Source: Neoechinorhynchus agilis
Lineage: Eukaryota > Acanthocephala
Assembly (NCBI GenBank): GCA_051530055.1
Contig: CM121342.1
Location: forward strand, 7,874,001 to 7,938,000
Direction of reading: 5' to 3'
Length of the DNA stretch: 64,000 bases
Shown: positions 45,853 to 57,159 of the stretch, piece after piece
Layout: each line of letters begins with the position of its first letter
How positions within the stretch are numbered: position 1 is the first letter of the stretch
Made by a program: the position numbers and the translations under genes
Notes under the pieces: generated by a model
Told to the model about the DNA's origin: nothing
What the model saw: the letters and a program-made list of their open reading frames with translations, nothing else
The model's database searches: none

Positions 45853-47366
45853 ATGTCATCGAGTTCGGTGTCATCGGTGGATGACAATACAATATATCTC
45901 GATTCTGAGATCCGGACATGGGTGTTCATTCCAATTGCATTTATAACTCTTCTTGTTGGAATTATCCGTCATTACGTTAGCATAATGATCACATCATCGA
46001 GTTCTCGGTCCCATCGATCACCTGAAAATATCCGTCTTCTAAAAACATCCCATCTATTGCTCAGATCCCGAATGCTCCGAGAAAACGGCTCATTCCTTCC
46101 ACGTGAATCTTTTGAAGCACGTAAGAGATTCTTGACCGACGAGGAAAATGGATACCTGAACATTGAACTCGAAGATTTACAGAACACGCCTCCGTCGTCC
46201 ACGAATCCGGCTTTTGATCCAACCACAATGACCGAAATGCTAAAAGGAAATCTGATCAATGTTCTACCGATGTTCGTCGTCGGAGGTTGGATCAATTATG
46301 CGTTCAATGGATTCCTATGCAGTGAGTATTATCGGCTTATCTTACCGTATTCATTATCGTCTTTTTTAAACCGAATTTTACTATATAAATCTTTTAGCCG
46401 GAATTCGACTTGCAAACTTCGTACTCTGCAGAATGCTCTTAATCAAATGAAAATTGTAATTTTCAACACACTTGAATTTAAATTCTAAAAAGGATTCTTT
46501 TTACACATTTTAAAGATTCGAATTTCGCTATAAGAATTCGACTTGCAAACTTCGTACTCTGCAGAATGCTCTTAATCAAATGAAAATTGTAATTTTCAAC
46601 ACACTTGAATTTTTTTGAAAGCCAACCGGGAACCTTTATTCAGTATCTATGTGTGGCCTTTTTTCAAGGTTGATAGTTTTTCTCCTTGGGCACATAGCCC
46701 ACCACACAAAAAGATACACTTGAATTTCTTAGATTTCATCATTGCACAGACATTTGATTTTTCTTTAAATTTATAACAAAAATGGTTTCCAGAGTTTTAA
46801 GGGCAGTATTAGAAATTATGAATCTAAGTTAAACGAGTGCTATTTCTCAAAAAATAGTAAATTTATCAATGAACCTTGATGCGGGCTCTCGGATTTTTTT
46901 AAAGCGCAATTTTTTTAAATCACAATGTCTTAATATATGTCCTTCGAAATTTACTAGCCCGGGTTCCATTTCCACTCACCCACCGATTCAAACCAATGTT
47001 ACACCGAGGTGTTGAACATCTTCAATCCCTGGATCCTTCATGGTAATTCGTCTAAAAACACGTCTTAAATTTTCAGTTTAAAAATCCAGGGTAAGTTCTA
47101 TTTCATGGTACGCACTTAATGTCTTTGGATTACGATCGATTTACAATTTTATATTGGGAGAAAACAACGGTGAGTTTTATTGCACACTAAAATACAAAAA
47201 CTAAGCCGAGAATTTAGCCGCGGATCAAACCAGAATAATGCAAGATCAAATGATTCCATTGGCGCAAGGAACGCAGCATAGCGATCTTAAGAAGATGATT
47301 AAAGCTGAAAGAGACGCTCTCTTGTTGACTGAGCATGAATCCATATTTGATTCTTTATTTCGTTAA
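45853..47366 (+). CDS. EMC3: ER membrane protein complex subunit 3
   Basis: Four exons: 45853-46321, 46958-47042, 47090-47169 and 47206-47366, about 264 aa. EMC3 is the Oxa1/YidC-like core of the EMC insertase. It matches at [20 protein letters not shown] and [10 protein letters not shown] (first span), [79 protein letters not shown] and [10 protein letters not shown]. It ends after [15 protein letters not shown], slightly before the human C-terminus. It has an N-terminal Ser-rich addition and a Ser/Arg insertion after the first span. The ATG directly follows tttgtag. Intron 1 is unusually long and contains a duplication and a dispersed repeat. Confidence 0.95.
46397..46725. repeat. Duplication and dispersed repeat inside EMC3 intron 1
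   Basis: 'gaattcgacttgcaaacttc' through 'acacacttgaattt' occurs at about 46402-46482 and again at 46535-46612. Between about 46620 and 46720 lies a reverse-strand piece of the repeat family seen at 26811-27150 ('aaccgggaacctttattcag', 'tgtggcc'). Confidence 0.8.
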
Positions 47367-47752
47367 GCAGCTCTTTTTTTATTGGGCATTCAAATCAATT
47401 GTAGACGGTGTTGAAAAAAAAAGAAGTTGGTCATCAAAATTATTTCATTCTTTTTCACATGAATAAAATCTTGATTATTTTGTTCGATGCATTGTGGATC
47501 GGTTTCCGAAATCTAGTAGATTAAAATTTAAGGCGCAATTTTGCGAATTATCTTTATTTTTTCCAACCCGTTTTATTTATGTAAAATTTCACATGGAAAT
47601 GAACAAATAAACGTGTTATTATAATAAATACCTCGTTGTCCTCGTAAATCTTTGTTTACTGTCTTTTCGGCGTAACTGAACGACGATGAAGTGGCACTTA
47701 AATGACTACGGAGTGCATTAAAGATTTTTTAAAAGAACTTCGCGTCTTAATA

Positions 47753-48505
47753 CTAAATTAGCTTTGCTAGCTGTACAAATTTTTCTTTCATTAGGTATCT
47801 TTCCTTTCGCTGAAGATCGGTCTCACCTTGCATACATCCACCGAAAACATCCTGAGCTCTTCCTCTGTCAAATAGTTCGGCAACGTAATGACTGATCGGA
47901 AATCTTAATACTACGTCCATGTTTGAACATGAAAACTGATTGATACTTCCACAATGACCACAGACGTTCTCTGCCATGTTCAAAATCCAATGCCTTCTCG
48001 GTTTATTTTGGTCAAATAAACGACTTGAATTTAACACTTGTTCTTGTGCGGCTGCATATGGAGTTGCAACCAACAAGAGATCGGTAATTGAAAGACGTTC
48101 TTTAAGTGTTAAAATCACATCACCTGTTCCTGGGGGACAGTCCACCACCAAGTAGTCCAGTGGTCGTTGCCATTCAGATTGAAATATCAATTGATTCAGT
48201 GCTTTTGTTGCTATCAAACCACGCCATGCCAAAGGGCTGTCTTTTGACGATAAAAGCCTTAAGGATGCACATTGAATGTTTGTGTTCTTAACTAGTGCTA
48301 CGGGGAGAGAGTTAACTTGAATTGTTTCGATTAAGTCCTTTTGAGACACTGAAAGGAGCCGAGGAATTGAACATCCATATACATCAGCGTCTAGAAGACC
48401 AATACGATATCCTGAGTGCGATAAGGCTAGAGATAATCCAACAGATATTGTAGATTTACCGACTCCACCTTTGCCACTCATTACTGCTACTATTTTATCG
48501 AACAT
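47753..48505 (-). CDS. Mrp/NBP35-family P-loop ATPase, closest to NUBPL (Ind1)
   Basis: A complete single-exon gene of about 250 aa. It begins MFDKIVAVMSGKGGVGKST, the deviant Walker A of the Mrp/MinD family, followed by GLLDADVYGCSIPRLL, WRGLIATKALNQL, LDYLVVDCPPGTGDV (switch/Walker B) and a C-terminal NMAENVCGHCG holding the CxxC that in this family bridges an Fe-S cluster. The GTGDV motif is shared by NUBPL and bacterial Mrp, while NUBP2 has GTSDE, so NUBPL (assembly factor of mitochondrial complex I) is the best guess. However, no clear N-terminal targeting peptide is present before MFDK. The ATG lies after an aatttcag acceptor. It is convergent with EMC3. Confidence 0.85.
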   Translation of the reverse strand: MFDKIVAVMSGKGGVGKSTISVGLSLALSHSGYRIGLLDADVYGCSIPRLLSVSQKDLIETIQVNSLPVALVKNTNIQCASLRLLSSKDSPLAWRGLIATKALNQLIFQSEWQRPLDYLVVDCPPGTGDVILTLKERLSITDLLLVATPYAAAQEQVLNSSRLFDQNKPRRHWILNMAENVCGHCGSINQFSCSNMDVVLRFPISHYVAELFDRGRAQDVFGGCMQGETDLQRKERYLMKEKFVQLAKLI

Positions 48506-50791
48506 TTTAATTTTTTGCCGCAATGTTTGTGTGTCTGAAATTAAGTGTTCAAAAACGCGGATCAGGTTTCACTTTATTCATGACCAGAAATCATAAAATC
48601 CCAACAAATAGAAAACATATTTTACATTTTATTTGTTCAAATCCCGAATTATATCACCAGTATTCACCTGTGTAATTTTTATAAAGAAACATCTTTATCG
48701 CCTCCATTGCCTCGAGGACGCAGAATTCCCTTAAAAAGTAAATATATTTTTTGATTCCTGACCAATGAAGCAGTAGATCGATCCCAAAACGATTTTTTCT
48801 CCTTTTTAAATGAAAATACAATAAAATTCGGACGTGCGATCTATTCTTTCAAATACCTAAGCGCTCAAAGTTCACATGGAAATGAAGGAACATCTTTCTG
48901 CTCCATTACCCAGCAATTCTTGTTCTGAATCGCTGATTCTCCGATAAAAAAGTTGGCGTTACTGCGACCAATCAGTTTCCAAGGTTAAAAATTCAGCGAT
49001 GTTTGGTCCGACGGCACCAAGTTTCTCAGCAACGCGAGGTTTTTCAAAAATTAAAGTGACTGCTTGAGGCGTTTATACTTCTTTTTTGTGTGCCCTTTTC
49101 GTCACTTCACCGGTTCTTAGAACTGTAAAAGGGACAAGTTGCTCTCCGCAATCGTATTTGGGAAGGCGAAGTCCCAAGGAGACAGTTTCCCACGGAACTG
49201 TTGATGTTCCGTCCGATCTTTTCCTGTAAGGTCTCCAGCGATAACAAGAAATAAATCCATGTCTATGGGAAGCTTAAATTTCTCTCTCTTTTCTTCTAAA
49301 AATAGGGATTTAATCGCTGTGATTCGTATACTAGACAACATTACAATTCGGTGTAAATGGAATCTTATTGACATTTATTGTGAAAAAAAACTACATTCTG
49401 ATGAGGGGACTGAGGTCTCGAAATATTAATGGAATAAATGTTAATTTTTCTCGGAGCGATAGTCACCCGAAAAAGAAGTTAAATTCGCACCGAAAGTTAT
49501 TCTCAACGAAATTTAAAAAATACTTATACTAAAGGTAAAAATCAATGAGCGAGAAGCTATGACAGAGCTTTTTTGGTCGTGAGAAACTAGAGCAGGAATT
49601 TCACTTTATATATAGTTTATAAGCATGGTTTTCGTAGTCCAACATCACAAATGTATCTTAATTATGATGGTGAACCGAAGGAAAAAAAATTATATATTAA
49701 TCAGAATTTTCGACCAATGCGTTGGTCTTCTTCAGTGATTGTTCGATTAGATTAAATTTGACATAATTGTTTGATTTATAAGCTTCTGAAATGTCGACCC
49801 ATCTTCGTCCTTTGAACAGAGGACAAAAAGTTATTTTGAATGAGCCGAATTTCTAATGATTTGTAATCGAAGATTATAATTCGCAATTATTTGACATAAT
49901 TTTTTGATTCGGATTTATAGGTATCTAAAATGTTGATGCTCAATCATTTATATAAAAGGGCGATTTAAATTCCAAATCAAAAGTAGCTGAATTTCTCCGA
50001 GTTTTCGATGAATAATCATTTGGCACGATTTTTGGATTTGCTCTGCGGACTTTAGAGTCGTTTCAAACCCTAAGTAACTAAATCATGGCGATTGCTCGTG
50101 GAGTTTTTAATTTAAACAACTTTGACATGATTTTTTAGGTTATGTTTTCCGAAGCCTCAAGACATTAAATCTTCGTTTTTAGTTCTGATCAAACTGGATT
50201 TTTTAAATAAGAATTGAAAGACATCTTTTCAATCGAGAAATTAATTATGAAGCGCTCAAGTCGTGTCTATGAAACTTTTTCTATTCAGCGTAATTGAATT
50301 GTAATTTAATTTGACATTTGTACGACCCACATACATTGTTGATTTATTTGCCTAGCTTTCTCCGTGACTTCAACAGGGAAGTAATCTAAAATGTGTGATG
50401 TGGGGAGACACAAACAGGTCGCAACATCCGCGAATCGACTCCTATTCGGCAATGGTTCCATATCGACGTTTCCTTTATTTTTGCATTAGTCGAAATTGTG
50501 TCCTTTTTATAAAATCTATAGGAAAGATCGATTTCTTCTTACAAGCAATAGAGACTGAAGAGGCAAACCAGCACATAAAAACAACAACAAATAAATCATT
50601 TCTTAAAGCATCAAACGCACATCATTAAACCTGTCATAACTAATGACTTTGCTGCGGCGATAACCCACGTGATTACCACGCGTTCCAAGCCTAAAACGCA
50701 TTTATGACAGAAAAGCTGCGTCGAGAAAATCCAAGACACGACAGAATCGATTATCAAAGCTCTGTGATCAAGTTTTTTTGTTTTCATAAAA
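48506..50791. other. Intergenic region, no firm gene
   Basis: About 2.3 kb AT-rich. A minus-strand frame at 49117-49374 (about 75-85 codons) has mixed composition but no recognised domain or splice support. No tandem array or inverted-repeat element was noticed. Confidence 0.4.
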
Positions 50792-51241
50792 ATGGTGCGA
50801 CCAAATACCGCTAGGACTGAGAGAAGAAAACGCAAGCTGGTTATAAGTGAAGAATTGGAGCAGAAGGAGTTAGACGAAAAGAATAAGGAGATTCTGGATA
50901 ATTTGGATACTGTTATGGTGGAATTTAAAAGGCGTGTTCAACGTGATCAGTGGAATCCTATTGTAAATAATAGTTCACGGAGAAGATGCCGAAGACAATA
51001 CAGTATCCCGAAATTATCTTTTGTAAAGACGTTCCGTTCGATTTTTATGTCAGTGACCTCGAAGCGTTTCCGAGTCACAAGCGCAGCGCTGGATATTTTT
51101 CAATTGGCTGCGGAGAATGAATTGGTCGGTATGATGGAACTCAGCCGTCTCCTTATTTGTCATGCAAGACGAAAAACGTTCATGCTCAGGGACCTGGCTC
51201 TTTACAAATCAATCTATGACAACTTTGTCAATAAAAATTGA
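50792..51241 (+). CDS. Divergent histone H3 variant, probably centromeric (CENP-A-like)
   Basis: A single-exon protein of 149 aa. The last ~80 residues align with the H3 histone fold: IPKLSFVKTFRSIF (alpha N, H3 RKLPFQRLVREI), RFRVTSAALDIFQLAAEN then ELVGMMELSRLL (alpha 2, H3 LVGLFEDTNL), and ICHARRKTFMLRDLALYKSI (alpha 3, H3 [20 protein letters not shown]). Loop 1 (SVTSKRF) is about one residue longer than in canonical H3, as in CENP-A, and the H3 Gln in the alpha-N PFQ motif is missing. The N-tail is long, starts MVRPNTARTERRKRK, and lacks the normal H3 tail. Such divergence with an intact fold is typical of centromeric H3. A lost or specialised H3 paralogue is the alternative. Confidence 0.78.
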   Translation: MVRPNTARTERRKRKLVISEELEQKELDEKNKEILDNLDTVMVEFKRRVQRDQWNPIVNNSSRRRCRRQYSIPKLSFVKTFRSIFMSVTSKRFRVTSAALDIFQLAAENELVGMMELSRLLICHARRKTFMLRDLALYKSIYDNFVNKN

Positions 51242-52049
51242 ATGTGTCTGTGTATTAAAAATCGGATTTGTTGATTTCAATAAACATTCATCATCGGCTT
51301 CTATAATAATTCTGTGTTTTTTCGTGAAAAGAATAGTAGAAACTGATGGTTCTCTGTCACAAATTTAATCTACCTGTTTTTAGAAGTCCAACGAAGCAAT
51401 CGAATTAATAAATCAGTGTCGATTTTCTTAATCATCAAAAGAAGAACACAAAAATCATGTTAAACATAAAATGGAGTCGTAAATACTTGCAAACAATAAT
51501 TGACTGAAGAAGTCCAGTGTGATTGGACGAAATATTTCAATTAAAGTCAGTCTTTGATATGTAATTTTTCCCCGCCGTCACATAAATCTACAACTTCTTT
51601 AAAATGATTATTTCGTCGATCGTATCCGCTTATCGAAATAATCGCTAAAAAGTTCGGAGCTAATGATCGATATTATTTAAGATGGACGATTGCTTTAAAG
51701 CTTTTTCGCGTTTTTTAATGGTTTTTGCACTTCTTGGCGGTAATCCATTTTCTTTAAAGTATAATAAACTAATTGATTGCCTTCTACATATTTAAAAACG
51801 GCCAAATCAGTCGATCTTCGTGGATTTGCTTAAAATTCAACCCTACAAACGATATTTCAATCGCTAAGCGCCATTTTGAACAAAGTGTGCTATTTCGACA
51901 TCCGTTTAATCTGATTATTGATAGAAATCAAACATTCTGTATCGTAATTAAAGCGTCCGATTTACTTGCCTGAGATGCCGGATATCTAGGATAATTCTAT
52001 TCAATCATTCGGTCTGTATTTTAATTTATGAAATACACTTTTCGGCCTA
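51242..52049. other. Region with copy A of a 181-bp duplication
   Basis: No certain gene. Bases 51663-51843 ('atgatcgatattatttaaga' to 'aaaattcaaccc') recur at 52756-52936. The frame that follows copy A (HPFNLIIDRNQTFCIVIKA) has a faint serpin C-terminal look but is too short to call. Confidence 0.45.
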
Positions 52050-52936
52050 CTGTCAGGAATCATTGTGTTACTTTGAGGCGTACTTCAATCGTGAAGTTGT
52101 CGCAAAGGAGAATACTGTTAATACAAAGAAAGGTTTAGGAGGACCCATGTACCTTTGGGTCCTTTTCCGTTAATATGGATATATGCAGCCGAGGGACGGT
52201 TCGTTCGGGAGGTAATATCTGGTCGGAGGGATTCCTATTCGGGTAGGAACTAAGGAGCGTAGGTACAGGAAGGTGCGAGGTGCTTGCTTCAACATCGCAT
52301 TTTATCTAATTTCGTCTTCCACTCTGGATAAACTATGATAGGAGGAATCGTCAATAAACGGCAACTCAAGAAACACACGGTTCTTATCCGATGTCACGAC
52401 TGTCGGCCTTTCAAATCTAGCGCTTACTTCTTCCAACGAGATTACTTCGATGGTCGAAATTAAACACGGAAGCTGCTTAACTCATTTGGCGCAAGTCCCA
52501 TTTCAGATTTGATTGAAATTGGAGACTCAGAATTCTTAGGGAGGTTACTCGTAGGATGTCATTTAGAATCTCGGGGGAAGATTTGGGGTTGTGTGAGAAT
52601 GAAGGGATCATTTCGAAGCATTTAGAGAAATTGAGATGGAGTTTGTGATTGGTGCAGAAATCTTTTATGTGTGTGATTTCGTTATAGGTTCAGGAAAGGG
52701 GAATGATACGGGTGACGTGGGAGCGATTATTGTGTAGGTTGCGTAGGAGCGTATCATGATCGATATTATTTAAGATGGACGATTGCTTTAAAGCTTTTTC
52801 GCGTTTTTTAATGGTTTTTGCACTTCTTGACGGTAATCCATCTTCTTTAAAGTATAATAAACTAATTGATTGCCTTCTACATATTTAAAAACGGCCAAAT
52901 CAGTCGATCTTCGTGGATTTGCTTAAAATTCAACCC
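51663..52936. repeat. 181-bp direct repeat pair (51663-51843 and 52756-52936)
   Basis: The two copies are almost identical over 181 bp and have equal length. The second copy sits exactly at the left edge of the Argonaute fragment, directly after the 60-bp LINE segment. It may mark the upstream part of the donor sequence that carried the Argonaute piece. Confidence 0.9.
52050..52757 (-). mobile_element. LINE reverse-transcriptase remnant, C-terminal half
   Basis: The minus strand reads as the part after the catalytic motif of a jockey/CR1-like RT (EITHIKDFCTNHKLHLNFSK, then FEMIPSFSHN and RVTSLRILSLQFQSNLKWD), with stops further on. Its right end (52698-52757) is the same 60 bp that starts the other half of the RT at 53701-53760. 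Confidence 0.6.
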
Positions 52937-53700
52937 CAGCAGTTAAGGCTGCCGCGGAACTAGTCAGCGGATCGATTACTCAGTTCATCACTGACAAAGC
53001 GATAAAAAGACGAGATAGGAGCGTAAATATTTGTAACAAACTTTGTGCAAAGCTCGGCGGTGTTAACGTGAGTCTAACACGAAATCCAGTGCCATTTAAG
53101 TTTAATCCACAAATTGGAAATTACGGAAGGACCATGTTTGTCGGTCTCGATGTTACCCATCGGGTTCTGAATAGTCAAGGACACCTTTGCCGAGTATCGA
53201 TAGCCGCCGTTGTAGCTTCGGTTGACTTTGTTCCTCATTCCTAAGTTTCCATGATTTCCCTTCAGAAAAATCCTCAACCTTCAAAGTCAAGTATAGAAAT
53301 CGTTTATAACTTAGAAACAATAATGCGAAGGATACTGGGAAAGTATCGAGAGCGAAACAAATGTTTGCCGGGACGAATCCTTTTGTACCGAGATGGCGTT
53401 TTCCGATAATCAACTCGACTTAGTCAATCGATTCGAAGTCAATTGCATAATAGAAGCCTGTCGAAAAGATGGAATGGGTAACGAGATTAAACTCGGCGTC
53501 GTTGTCGTCCAGAAGCGGCATCATCTCCGAATGTTCCCTTTTGATCGAAGAGACGGCGATCGCAACGGAAATCCACTTCCCGGAACCGTATATTCCCCAG
53601 AAGTCTGCATGGATTCGAAAATAGACGCATTTCTGGTGAGCCACGCGGGAATCCAAGGAACATCGAGACCAACGCGGTACAGACTAATCTATGATTCCAT
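52937..53700 (+). pseudogene. Argonaute PIWI-domain fragment
   Basis: The segment encodes part of a PIWI domain: CNKLCAKLGGVNVSL, MFVGLDVTHR (first catalytic Asp), RVSIAAVVASVDFVP, RILLYRDGV (second catalytic Asp), EACRK, VVVQKRHHLRMFPF, DRNGNPLPGTVYSPEVC and FLVSHAGIQGTSRPTRYRL. It ends abruptly before the C-terminal strand that carries the last catalytic His and the 5'-phosphate pocket. There is an in-frame stop near 53241 (HS then TAA) and a one-base shift at the T4 run near 53403. The N, PAZ and MID domains are absent. It is bordered by the 181-bp repeat on the left and the 60-bp LINE repeat on the right. It is a dead fragment of an Ago-clade gene, similar enough to working Argonautes to be recent. 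Confidence 0.85.
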
Positions 53701-54226
53701 GGGGAATGATACGGGTGACGTGGGAGCGATTATTGTGGAGGTTACGTAGGAGCGTATCATAAATGCAAAGTAGGGCATCGGTTGCAAAAAATTTGGGCCG
53801 GAAACCGAATTGAATAAGTGTAATTTTTCGAATGAAGATTGATAGAAGGTGTGCTTTAAAGCATCTCTCTAAGATTTTAGAGAAGGAAGGTAAGAAAGAG
53901 ATGGGTCGAAAACTTGAGATGAATACAAGTCTAGCTGCTTTCGGGAGCAGGTTTGCCCGATCTGTTTTAAGGCAATTAGGGAAGATTCCGGCCTTGAAAC
54001 TTTGGTTGATTATATGGGTCAGTGGATCAATTAAATCAGGGGTGATAAAGCGTAGAGCCCAGTAGGGAATGGGAAAGTTAGTGGATGATTTGCGTGGCGT
54101 TTTTTTGTATTTTTCCATCAGAAGTGACTGGGAGAGGAGGTTTGCCATCTTTTCGTGCAGAGGATGTCTTGTTTTCATCGAGTTCAACGAATGAAAAATT
54201 GAAGCTTTACTGTAATCAAAGCACAA
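53701..54226 (-). mobile_element. LINE reverse-transcriptase remnant, N-terminal half
   Basis: The open frame contains PYWALRFITPDLIDPLTHII, NQSFKAGIFPNCLKTDRANL, FRPISFLPSFSKILERCFKA and FGFRPKFFATDALLCIYDTL, the first conserved RT motifs of a jockey/CR1-like element. The catalytic YxDD region is missing. Its end (53701-53760) is repeated at 52698-52757, so the two RT pieces were once adjacent. Confidence 0.75.
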
Positions 54227-55162
54227 TTTTCATGCTGTCCATTTACCGCTGAACAGTAAATCTATCGCCGAACAAAAAAAGAGAAATAAGAGTCGTGAAT
54301 ATTTCATAACGATGAAATCAAAGTTCAGATCGAACAATACTATAATTCGCATGTAAACTCATTTTGAAATATTTCAGATATTCGACGTTTTCCTCGTTCG
54401 AAATATCTAAATTCAAAATATGCTTTGTGATCGCTTTCGCGACCTTTTTGAGGATTTATGGTCGTTTACGTCTTCACTTATTTCCTTTTGGAGCTCATTC
54501 GATATTTTTAAATAAAACAATTGACCGGAAACTAGACAATTGTTAACCAATTCATTTTAGTGCTACAAAAACAACAAAATTAATTTGAAACAATTAAAAA
54601 TTCATGGTGAAATATTGCTTGCATTTATACGAAAATAAAAATTACGAGGCAAAGGTTAGTTATCAAGCATAGACAAAACTGAATTTCGGTTTATTCTTCT
54701 TTTGAGCGATTTTTGCACATTTTACGCCGATTTATTGATAAAAATGATTTTGGATATATTATGAAGACAGATTATCAAAAACGTATTTTGCAAATAATCT
54801 TATAAATTAGACTTTCCGTATAGTTGAAACTTCCTAAAAGATTGACTATTCAATTTTGGTTGTTTGTCACTTTTTTGCACCTTTCGATGGTTTGGTTACC
54901 AGATCTAAAGTCTCTTAAACAATTAGGCAATGGAGATCAAAAGATTAAGGGAGATTGTTTTGTTTATGATTCTTAGAAGACACCATGCGCCATCTTTTTT
55001 ATATTTTTGGTGCTTCAAAAGGTTTCTGTATTTTTTTAAATCTTAATCCAACCGTTTTTAAAAATAATGCGAGAAATCAGTTAAAGACTGAGTGCAGAAT
55101 AAGAAGCAAGGATGTTATTAAAGCCTCAAGCAAACCGGTTCACTCAAAAAGATGGATTGCGT
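54227..55162. other. Intergenic region, no gene seen
   Basis: AT-rich, no domain-bearing frame, tandem array or inverted element noticed. A 60-codon frame near 54364 and a 102-codon frame opposite the next gene lack any support. Confidence 0.45.
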
Positions 55163-55486
55163 TCAAGGGGTGCAGTCCATGGGTTCATCTTCATCGTCAT
55201 CAAGGTCGGGTAAAAAATGAAAAGTCGTATCGTGCTCTGAACATTCGTCCAATACTTCATCAAAGCTGGCGTCATCGACTGAATTCTCCGTAGAAATAAA
55301 TTCGATAATTGAGCAGTTTGGATTAAATTCTTGCATGCTGTCGTCTTGTATCGGAGTACTCGATCTAAATGGGCGATCTTTGGACTTTAAGCTGCATCGA
55401 TTGAACCATTCCTGTAGTGCTACGTCTTCAAGGTCGATTGAACTATCAAGTGGCGATTGTTGTGCCGCAGGCAAGCGTTGTGACAT
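55163..55486 (-). CDS. Small acidic protein, unrecognised
   Basis: A 107-aa frame starts MSQRLPAAQQSPLDSSIDLE directly after 'tatttaatag', an acceptor-like site as seen at other genes here. The body is Ser/Asp/Glu-rich and probably disordered, with one more structured stretch (DVALQEWFNRCSLK), and it ends in a very acidic tail (LPDLDDDEDEPMDCTP). There are no domains. Composition and the acceptor support a real gene; function is unknown. Confidence 0.55.
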   Translation of the reverse strand: MSQRLPAAQQSPLDSSIDLEDVALQEWFNRCSLKSKDRPFRSSTPIQDDSMQEFNPNCSIIEFISTENSVDDASFDEVLDECSEHDTTFHFLPDLDDDEDEPMDCTP

Positions 55487-55623
55487 CTATTAAATATCTA
55501 AAGGAACTAAAAAGAAGAGAAATTGTTTCGGGATTATTCTACTCAAATAAATACCTTGATTCAAAATCGATTTTGGTTTTATATTGGCGTGAGTTTAAAA
55601 CGTACGTACGATCGTTACTATGA

Positions 55624-57159
55624 TGAAGTTTTGAACACGCATAAATTGTGGGCGAAAATGTAAAAAAATGTTCAACGGTTTCAACGAAGTTCTAATTTCA
55701 GCTTTCTCCGTTTAAAAAACACTTTAACGTTAAATTCAATAAAAAATCTCATCTGCTGCTAAAAACGTATCCGCGCAACTCCGTATAGCATCTTTATAGA
55801 AAAAACCATAAGTCCCCATAATCTACTTATCGAAAATAAAGCTTTATGAGCCAATTGCAGCGAAATTATGTGACCTTATCGATGAAACGAGGCATTTCGA
55901 TTGTAACAAACCTGCGAAAATTCACTCTCTTGAAATTGTGTTGCAATCTTCTTCTTTAGGAAACGAGGACCACAATCGTACCGGGTATCTTGCCATGACC
56001 CACAGGCATCACAGAAAGATTATCTTTTTTAGTGAAAATGAAAAGATACCCCACATCGAATTTCGAACAGCGAACCGAGTGTTATACTCGAGTGCCTGAA
56101 ATTCCAATAGAAAAAAATTTCTGTGGTTTATTCCACACTTTCGAAACTTTAATTATGTTCTAAGAAAAAAAAGACTTCGGCGGAGAACTAAGGATCTGAA
56201 TTTATTTAAAAGCTTAAAACTTTACGTACTAAGATTGCTTTCGAAGTCAAATTAAAACTTTTTCTAGAAATAAACTCACTAATAAACGCCCGTGGTCAAA
56301 AACTCCGATTTGGATGTTATACCACTCCTTTCGGATTTAAATTAAATAATTTATTTCCGATATTTCACGTCCGATATTTGAAAGTAAACGAATGTTATAC
56401 TCGAGTGCCTGAAATTCCAATAGAAAAAAATTTCTGTGGTTTATTCCACACTTTCGAAACTTTAGTTATGTTCTAAGAAAAAAAGACTTCGGCGGAGAAC
56501 TAAGGATCTGAATTTATTTAAAAGCTTAAAACTTTACGTACTAAGATTGCTCTCGAAGTATTAAATAGTTACGATGCGTTATTACTAAATACTTCACCAT
56601 TATCGCCAATTTACTCTCGAATTATTTTTTTAATTTTTAGTGTGTGTGGATCATAAGATTGTGTTAAATGATGAGATTCTGACGAATTGAAATGTTTGTT
56701 CATCAAATGCTCGTGGTTGCTTAAACTATGAACTACAGGCAATTAAAAATAAGTTTTTATTGAAAATCCATTTAATTAAAAAGTAATAAAAAGTCGTTAT
56801 TTCACAAGAACTATTCGATAATCTAATTTTTAAATCAAACAAATTTAAACCATCAAAAGTTACAACGAAGTAAAGCCAAGCAATTCTAACACAATAATGC
56901 AAAGCTAAAAATTTGAAGAGCCTTTTGGACAGAAAAGCTTCTTCTTCAAAAGTTGATTTTTGCCGTTTAATTTACAATTCTATTCCAATTAACATTACAA
57001 TCGGGAAATAAAAAGTTCTTGAGTTGCATAACTCAATCTCATTTGGACAGACTTGATATAATTTCACAATGTTAATACTAGAAAGATGAATTACCATTCG
57101 TTTTGAATTTCGGATTCTCAATAGAAGGCCGACTGGCGAAAACATTTTTCTCAAGCTGT
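55624..57159. repeat. Intergenic region with a 165-bp direct duplication
   Basis: 'gttatactcgagtgcctgaa' to 'actaagattgct' occurs at about 56080-56245 and again at 56392-56556, about 96-98% identical by eye, separated by about 145 bp. The unit includes 'agacttcggcggagaactaa'. No gene was seen in the rest. Confidence 0.85.

Noticed and set aside
49117-49374. 85-codon minus-strand frame
   Set aside because: No domain, no clean acceptor at its start and no partner exons found.
51773-51973. Possible serpin C-terminal fragment (HPFNLIIDRNQT)
   Set aside because: The match is a few residues only, without a reactive loop or a further serpin motif.
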